Part shown: in pieces, positions 2,683 through 5,343 of the stretch
Numbering within the stretch: the stretch's first letter is position 1
Layout: every line of letters begins with the position of its first letter
Assembly: GCA_018375265.1 (NCBI GenBank)
Contig: JAHADO010000104.1
Coordinates: forward strand, 1-5,343
Direction: 5' to 3'
From: Campylobacter concisus
GTDB lineage: Bacteria > Campylobacterota > Campylobacteria > Campylobacterales > Campylobacteraceae
DNA: 5,343 bases
The notes under the pieces: model-generated
What the model was told of the DNA's origin: nothing
What the model saw: the letters and a program-made list of their open reading frames with translations, nothing else
Databases searched by the model: none
Position numbers and translations under genes: made by a program

Positions 2683-5343
2683 AATGAGCCAAGTATCATA
2701 GCTGACCCAGGTGCTAGCAACCGCCCTGATATACTAAAAGCTCCTAATGAGACGCTAATAATAAACATCACAAACCCTGATAGTAAGGGCGTCTCTATAA
2801 ATGAATATAGCAGGTTTAACACCCCAACCACTGGCACTATCCTTAATAACTCTAATAAAAACATAGATACAAATATAGCTGGCCAGATAGATGCAAACTA
2901 TAGGCTAAATAAAGAGGCAAGTCTTATTATCAACAAAGTAAATTCGGCTGAGAAGTCATCTCTAAAAGGAAATTTAGAGGTTGCTGGTAGCAGAGCTGAT
3001 GTGGTCATAGCAAACCCAAATGGCATAAGCGTAGATGGTCTAAATATGATCAACTCTCGCTCACTCACACTAACAACAGGTAGTATCAATAAACTAAGTC
3101 CTAAAGAGATAGAGCTAATATCTGACAAGTCTATCGACATCGTAGGGGACGGCCTAAACGATAAGAGCAGCGACTATACTAATGTGATCTCAAATGCCAT
3201 AAATTTAAACTCAAATATCCACGCAAATGAGCTAAACATCATCGGCGAAAAGGCGGTTACTTCAAGCAAAGATAGACTTTACAACGACGTAAAAGCTAAA
3301 AACCAAGAAAACAGCTTTAGCTTAGATAGTAGCGCACTTGGCGGTATGTATGCTAATAAAATCAAACTAGTTGGCACAAGTAACGGCGTAGGTGTAAATA
3401 ATAACGGTCTAGTTATAGCAAATAACAACATAGAGATAAGCCTTGATGGTGATATAGTTAATGCTGGCGCTATCGCTTCTAATAAAGATACAAGCATAAA
3501 AGCAAATACTATAACAAACAAAGATGAAGCGCTAATAGCAGCCAAAGAGAACCTTAATATAAAAGCAGATACTTTGGTAAATACATCTAGTCAGATTTAT
3601 GCTAAAGATATAAACGTAGAGGCTAAAAAGCTGGTAAATAACTCAAGCTCGCAGGCTAGGGTGGATACAGTGCACAAACAAGGCACTATGCACCTAAAAA
3701 AAGAGGGTGTAAATAGATATAAGCTTGGCGTAAATTTAAAAGAACTAAAAGAAAAAATAAGCATCAAACTAGCTAAAAAACTAGGCAAAGATATAAGTGA
3801 GCTAGATGAAAACGAAGTAAATGAGCTAGTGTTAAAAGAGGCTATAAATAAAGATAGCGCTCTATATGCTCTAAATTTACACAAAGACTCATATCTATAC
3901 GGCACCAGCCAAAAGATATTTCACAACCTAAGACTAGACTATGATACAAATGAAGCACTAGTAGATACTAGTAGAGCAAAGAATAATGAACAAAAAAGAA
4001 CTATCACATATAGTATAGTTAAAGATGTTCTAAACGAAGATGATAAAGCCAACTTCATCCCAGGCAGTATAATAGCTAACAATGATATAAATTTAAATGT
4101 AAACGATGTGTTAAACGATAAGAGTATTATATATGCTGGAGGAGATCTAAAACTAAATAGCGATAATGTAGAAAACATAGTTCTAATGTTAAATAACCAC
4201 GTAAATAGCTATAGCGTTTATAAATGGAAAGAGAAAAAGAAATGGTATAGGAGAGGATTTAAAAGCAAATGGGAGACTAAGGGCGGAAAAAGCACAAATT
4301 TTAACTTCTCATACACAGATGTTGGCCTTCCAGCAGTATTTGCAGCGGGCAATAACATAGTAGGAAGCACGCAGGACTTTTCAAGCTACGCACTAAACGA
4401 TGATATAAAGCTAGCAAATATTGATCTAGATAAATTCTCTGAGCCAATATTTAATAGCCCAATCATCAAAAACCTAAATAGAAGGGTTAAAAACCAAGGG
4501 TATTACTACAGCCTTGATAGTATAAACTCAGCTTATATAGCAAATATCCTTGATGGCTTATATGAAGCTAGAAATGAGAGTATAAGCAAATTTAAAAAGG
4601 AAGCAAAAGATAAAAACGTAAAAGCCTCAGCTCTAGTAATGGCTAACAACATAGACCTAGACGCCAAAGGCAACATAAGCCTAGCTGGCAGTGTAGTGGC
4701 TGATAATATAAATTTAAACTCACAAAATTTAAACCTAAATCACCTAGAGCTAAACTCTAAAGATTTAAATTTAAAAGCGAACGCAGCAAATATCAACTCA
4801 AGTGAAATTTCAGCCAAAAATATAAATGTAGATGCGAATAATATAAGCTTAGACAAAGAGTCATCTCAGTTTAGTAAGGCGTCAAATTTAAAAGCAGACG
4901 AGAGCCTTAGCCTAAACGCTAAAGAAAATTTAAATATCGCTGGCTCAAGTCTAGAGGCTGACAAGCTAAATTTAAGTGCAGATAATATAAATATAAACGC
5001 CAAAGAGTTTGCCTACAGCCATAGCGCAAAAGAAAAGGGCATAAGTTTTAAACAAAGCATCCAAACGCTAAATAGCGCAAACCTAGATGCAAAAGATATA
5101 AATTTAAACTCTAAGTCAAACACACAGATCAGCTCAAGCAACTTAAGAGCTACTAATAAGCTAAACGTAGAGGCTGGAAATGATATATATGTAGTTGGAG
5201 CAAATACAAACGAGAGCACTGAAACTAAAGAGAAGTCAAAGGGCTTTTTCTCTAAAAAAGAGTCTCATCTAATGGCTATAAATCAAAAGGTCATTAGCTC
5301 AAATTTAAATGCAGGTGATATCAGCCTAAAAGCTGGGGGTAAT
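2563..5343 (+). CDS. TpsA exoprotein, filamentous haemagglutinin/CdiA-like (N-terminal 927 residues)
   Basis: Large surface protein secreted by the upstream TpsB. The frame is open from ATG 2563 to the window end (927 codons), so the C-terminus is missing. Residues 1-40 are an extended signal peptide with a polar N-terminal stretch, a hydrophobic core at about 18-36, and cleavage after PALA. The TPS domain follows (about 41-283): NITNP...NEYSRFN (68-86), AGQI (106-109), LEVAG (138-142) and ANPNGI (150-155). It closes with ALGGMYANKIKLV (258-270) and GVGVNNNG (275-282). Residues 298-366 are FHA-1 type repeats, 367-498 a charged insertion, and 499-546 return to beta-helix (LNDKSIIYAGGDL). A Trp/basic cluster spans 554-576, a compact linker about 577-690, and FHA-2 type repeats run from about 693 onward. 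The visible part contains no cysteine and only three tryptophans. The family call is firm. Adhesin versus contact-dependent toxin cannot be told without the C-terminus. Confidence 0.93.
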   Translation, partial: MLKNNQISNAQSNQKPSLLTIGLNFYVSLSLLLATAPALANEPSIIADPGASNRPDILKAPNETLIINITNPDSKGVSINEYSRFNTPTTGTILNNSNKNIDTNIAGQIDANYRLNKEASLIINKVNSAEKSSLKGNLEVAGSRADVVIANPNGISVDGLNMINSRSLTLTTGSINKLSPKEIELISDKSIDIVGDGLNDKSSDYTNVISNAINLNSNIHANELNIIGEKAVTSSKDRLYNDVKAKNQENSFSLDSSALGGMYANKIKLVGTSNGVGVNNNGLVIANNNIEISLDGDIVNAGAIASNKDTSIKANTITNKDEALIAAKENLNIKADTLVNTSSQIYAKDINVEAKKLVNNSSSQARVDTVHKQGTMHLKKEGVNRYKLGVNLKELKEKISIKLAKKLGKDISELDENEVNELVLKEAINKDSALYALNLHKDSYLYGTSQKIFHNLRLDYDTNEALVDTSRAKNNEQKRTITYSIVKDVLNEDDKANFIPGSIIANNDINLNVNDVLNDKSIIYAGGDLKLNSDNVENIVLMLNNHVNSYSVYKWKEKKKWYRRGFKSKWETKGGKSTNFNFSYTDVGLPAVFAAGNNIVGSTQDFSSYALNDDIKLANIDLDKFSEPIFNSPIIKNLNRRVKNQGYYYSLDSINSAYIANILDGLYEARNESISKFKKEAKDKNVKASALVMANNIDLDAKGNISLAGSVVADNINLNSQNLNLNHLELNSKDLNLKANAANINSSEISAKNINVDANNISLDKESSQFSKASNLKADESLSLNAKENLNIAGSSLEADKLNLSADNININAKEFAYSHSAKEKGISFKQSIQTLNSANLDAKDINLNSKSNTQISSSNLRATNKLNVEAGNDIYVVGANTNESTETKEKSKGFFSKKESHLMAINQKVISSNLNAGDISLKAGGN
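2683..3411 (+). other. TPS (haemagglutination activity) secretion domain
   Basis: Residues 41-283, the part recognised by the POTRA domains of the transporter. Seen directly: the NP..KG.S.NEY..FN block near 71-86 (the NPNL-type motif position), LEVAG...VVIANPNGISVDG at 138-159 (the NPNGI motif), LTLTTG at 168-173, and ALGGMYA...GVGV near 258-278, which marks the move into the filament in FHA-type proteins. The Cys-x-x-Cys that many CdiA proteins carry just after NPNGI is replaced here by V157 and L160. Confidence 0.85.
3454..3660 (+). repeat. FHA-1 type beta-helix repeats in TpsA
   Basis: Residues 298-366 hold three tandem units of 19-21 residues plus a fourth start: IVNAGAIAS... (298-316), ITNKDEALIAA... 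(317-337), LVNTSSQIYA... (338-356) and LVNNSSSQAR (357-366). Each has the pattern hydrophobic-x-Asn, then x-Ile-x-Ala, then alternating hydrophobics ending in Ala, as expected for one turn of a right-handed beta-helix. The units differ at DNA level, so they are old protein repeats and not recent duplications. Confidence 0.75.
3661..4056 (+). other. Charged non-repeat insertion between beta-helix segments of TpsA
   Basis: Residues 367-498 break the repeat pattern. The segment at 392-428 is rich in Lys, Glu and Leu and looks alpha-helical, probably two amphipathic helices. The rest (about 429-498) is rich in Tyr, Asp and Lys with no recognisable motif. Beta-helix resumes at PGSIIANNDINL. Many FHA/CdiA proteins carry a variable insertion at this point, just before a conserved 'NDKS.I.AGG.L' turn. 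I do not recognise a defined domain in it. Confidence 0.55.
4639..5343 (+). repeat. Beta-helix and FHA-2 type repeats in TpsA (continue past window)
   Basis: From residue 693 the protein is a long run of alternating polar/hydrophobic stretches (INLN, LNLN, INVDA and similar). From 795 it takes the shape of the Fil_haemagg_2 repeat: SSLEADKLNL (795-804), then NLRATNKLNVEAGNDIYVVG from 860, then NLNAGDISLKAGGN at 914-927. Each of the first two is followed by a polar loop ending in a Lys/Gly/Phe motif, KEKGISFKQ (823-831) and KSKGFFSKK (891-899), 68 residues apart. This is the normal filament region that precedes the C-terminal effector in CdiA-like proteins. The last repeat is cut by the window edge. 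Confidence 0.75.

Larger units (their letters stand above)
3199..5111 (+). repeat. Dispersed 14-base identity ATAAATTTAAACTC
   Basis: Three exact copies lie at 3199-3212, 4708-4721 and 5098-5111, all in the same frame and all encoding Ile-Asn-Leu-Asn-Ser on a beta-helix strand. Close variants occur at about 4086 in tpsA and 2116 in tpsB. They reflect protein repeats combined with a strong codon-pair preference, not a mobile repeat. Confidence 0.5.

Noticed and set aside
3696..3702. A7 tract in tpsA as a phase-variation switch
   Set aside because: Seven A is short, A-rich Lys codons are common here, and Campylobacter contingency loci normally use poly-G/C tracts of eight or more, of which there are none.
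3597..3905. 102-codon Ser/Phe/Leu-rich minus-strand ORF inside tpsA
   Set aside because: Antisense of a Lys/Asn/Glu-rich frame yields Phe/Leu/Ser; no ribosome site, and the same happens along the whole of tpsA.

Overview
The window looks like a low-GC epsilonproteobacterial chromosome, most likely a Campylobacter of the concisus/curvus/showae type. That call is inference. It rests on AAGGA-type ribosome binding sites, heavy use of ATA (Ile), CTA (Leu) and AAA (Lys) codons, a very AT-rich intergenic region, and the constant recurrence of the word AAATTTA. No species-specific marker is present.

Layout: (1) 1-336, minus strand, is the first 112 codons of a secreted periplasmic protein of the DUF4198 (NikK-like) type; its 3' end lies outside the window. 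(2) 337-780 is a 444-base AT-rich divergent intergenic region with no credible gene. It holds a promoter candidate in each direction, short dyads, a spaced direct repeat, one perfect DnaA-box 9-mer and an orphan Shine-Dalgarno-like motif. (3) 781-2553, plus strand, is a complete 590-residue TpsB outer-membrane transporter (FhaC/ShlB/HecB family, Omp85 superfamily). (4) 2563-5343, plus strand, is the first 927 codons of a large TpsA exoprotein (filamentous haemagglutinin/CdiA-like) that stays open to the window edge.

Genes 3 and 4 form a two-partner (type Vb) secretion operon with only 9 bases between them; the tpsA ribosome binding site overlaps the tpsB stop codon. TpsA should cross the inner membrane by Sec using its extended signal peptide. 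Its N-terminal TPS domain should then be captured by the POTRA domains of TpsB, and the protein threaded through the TpsB barrel to fold on the surface as a long beta-helical filament.

The visible part of TpsA has, in order: signal peptide, TPS domain, a short FHA-1 repeat block, a charged non-repeat insertion, a return to beta-helix, a Trp/basic cluster, a compact linker, and the start of FHA-2 repeats. The C-terminus decides whether this is an adhesin or a contact-dependent inhibition toxin (CdiA), and it is not in the window. The DUF4198 gene shows no functional link to the TPS pair; it only shares the intergenic region.
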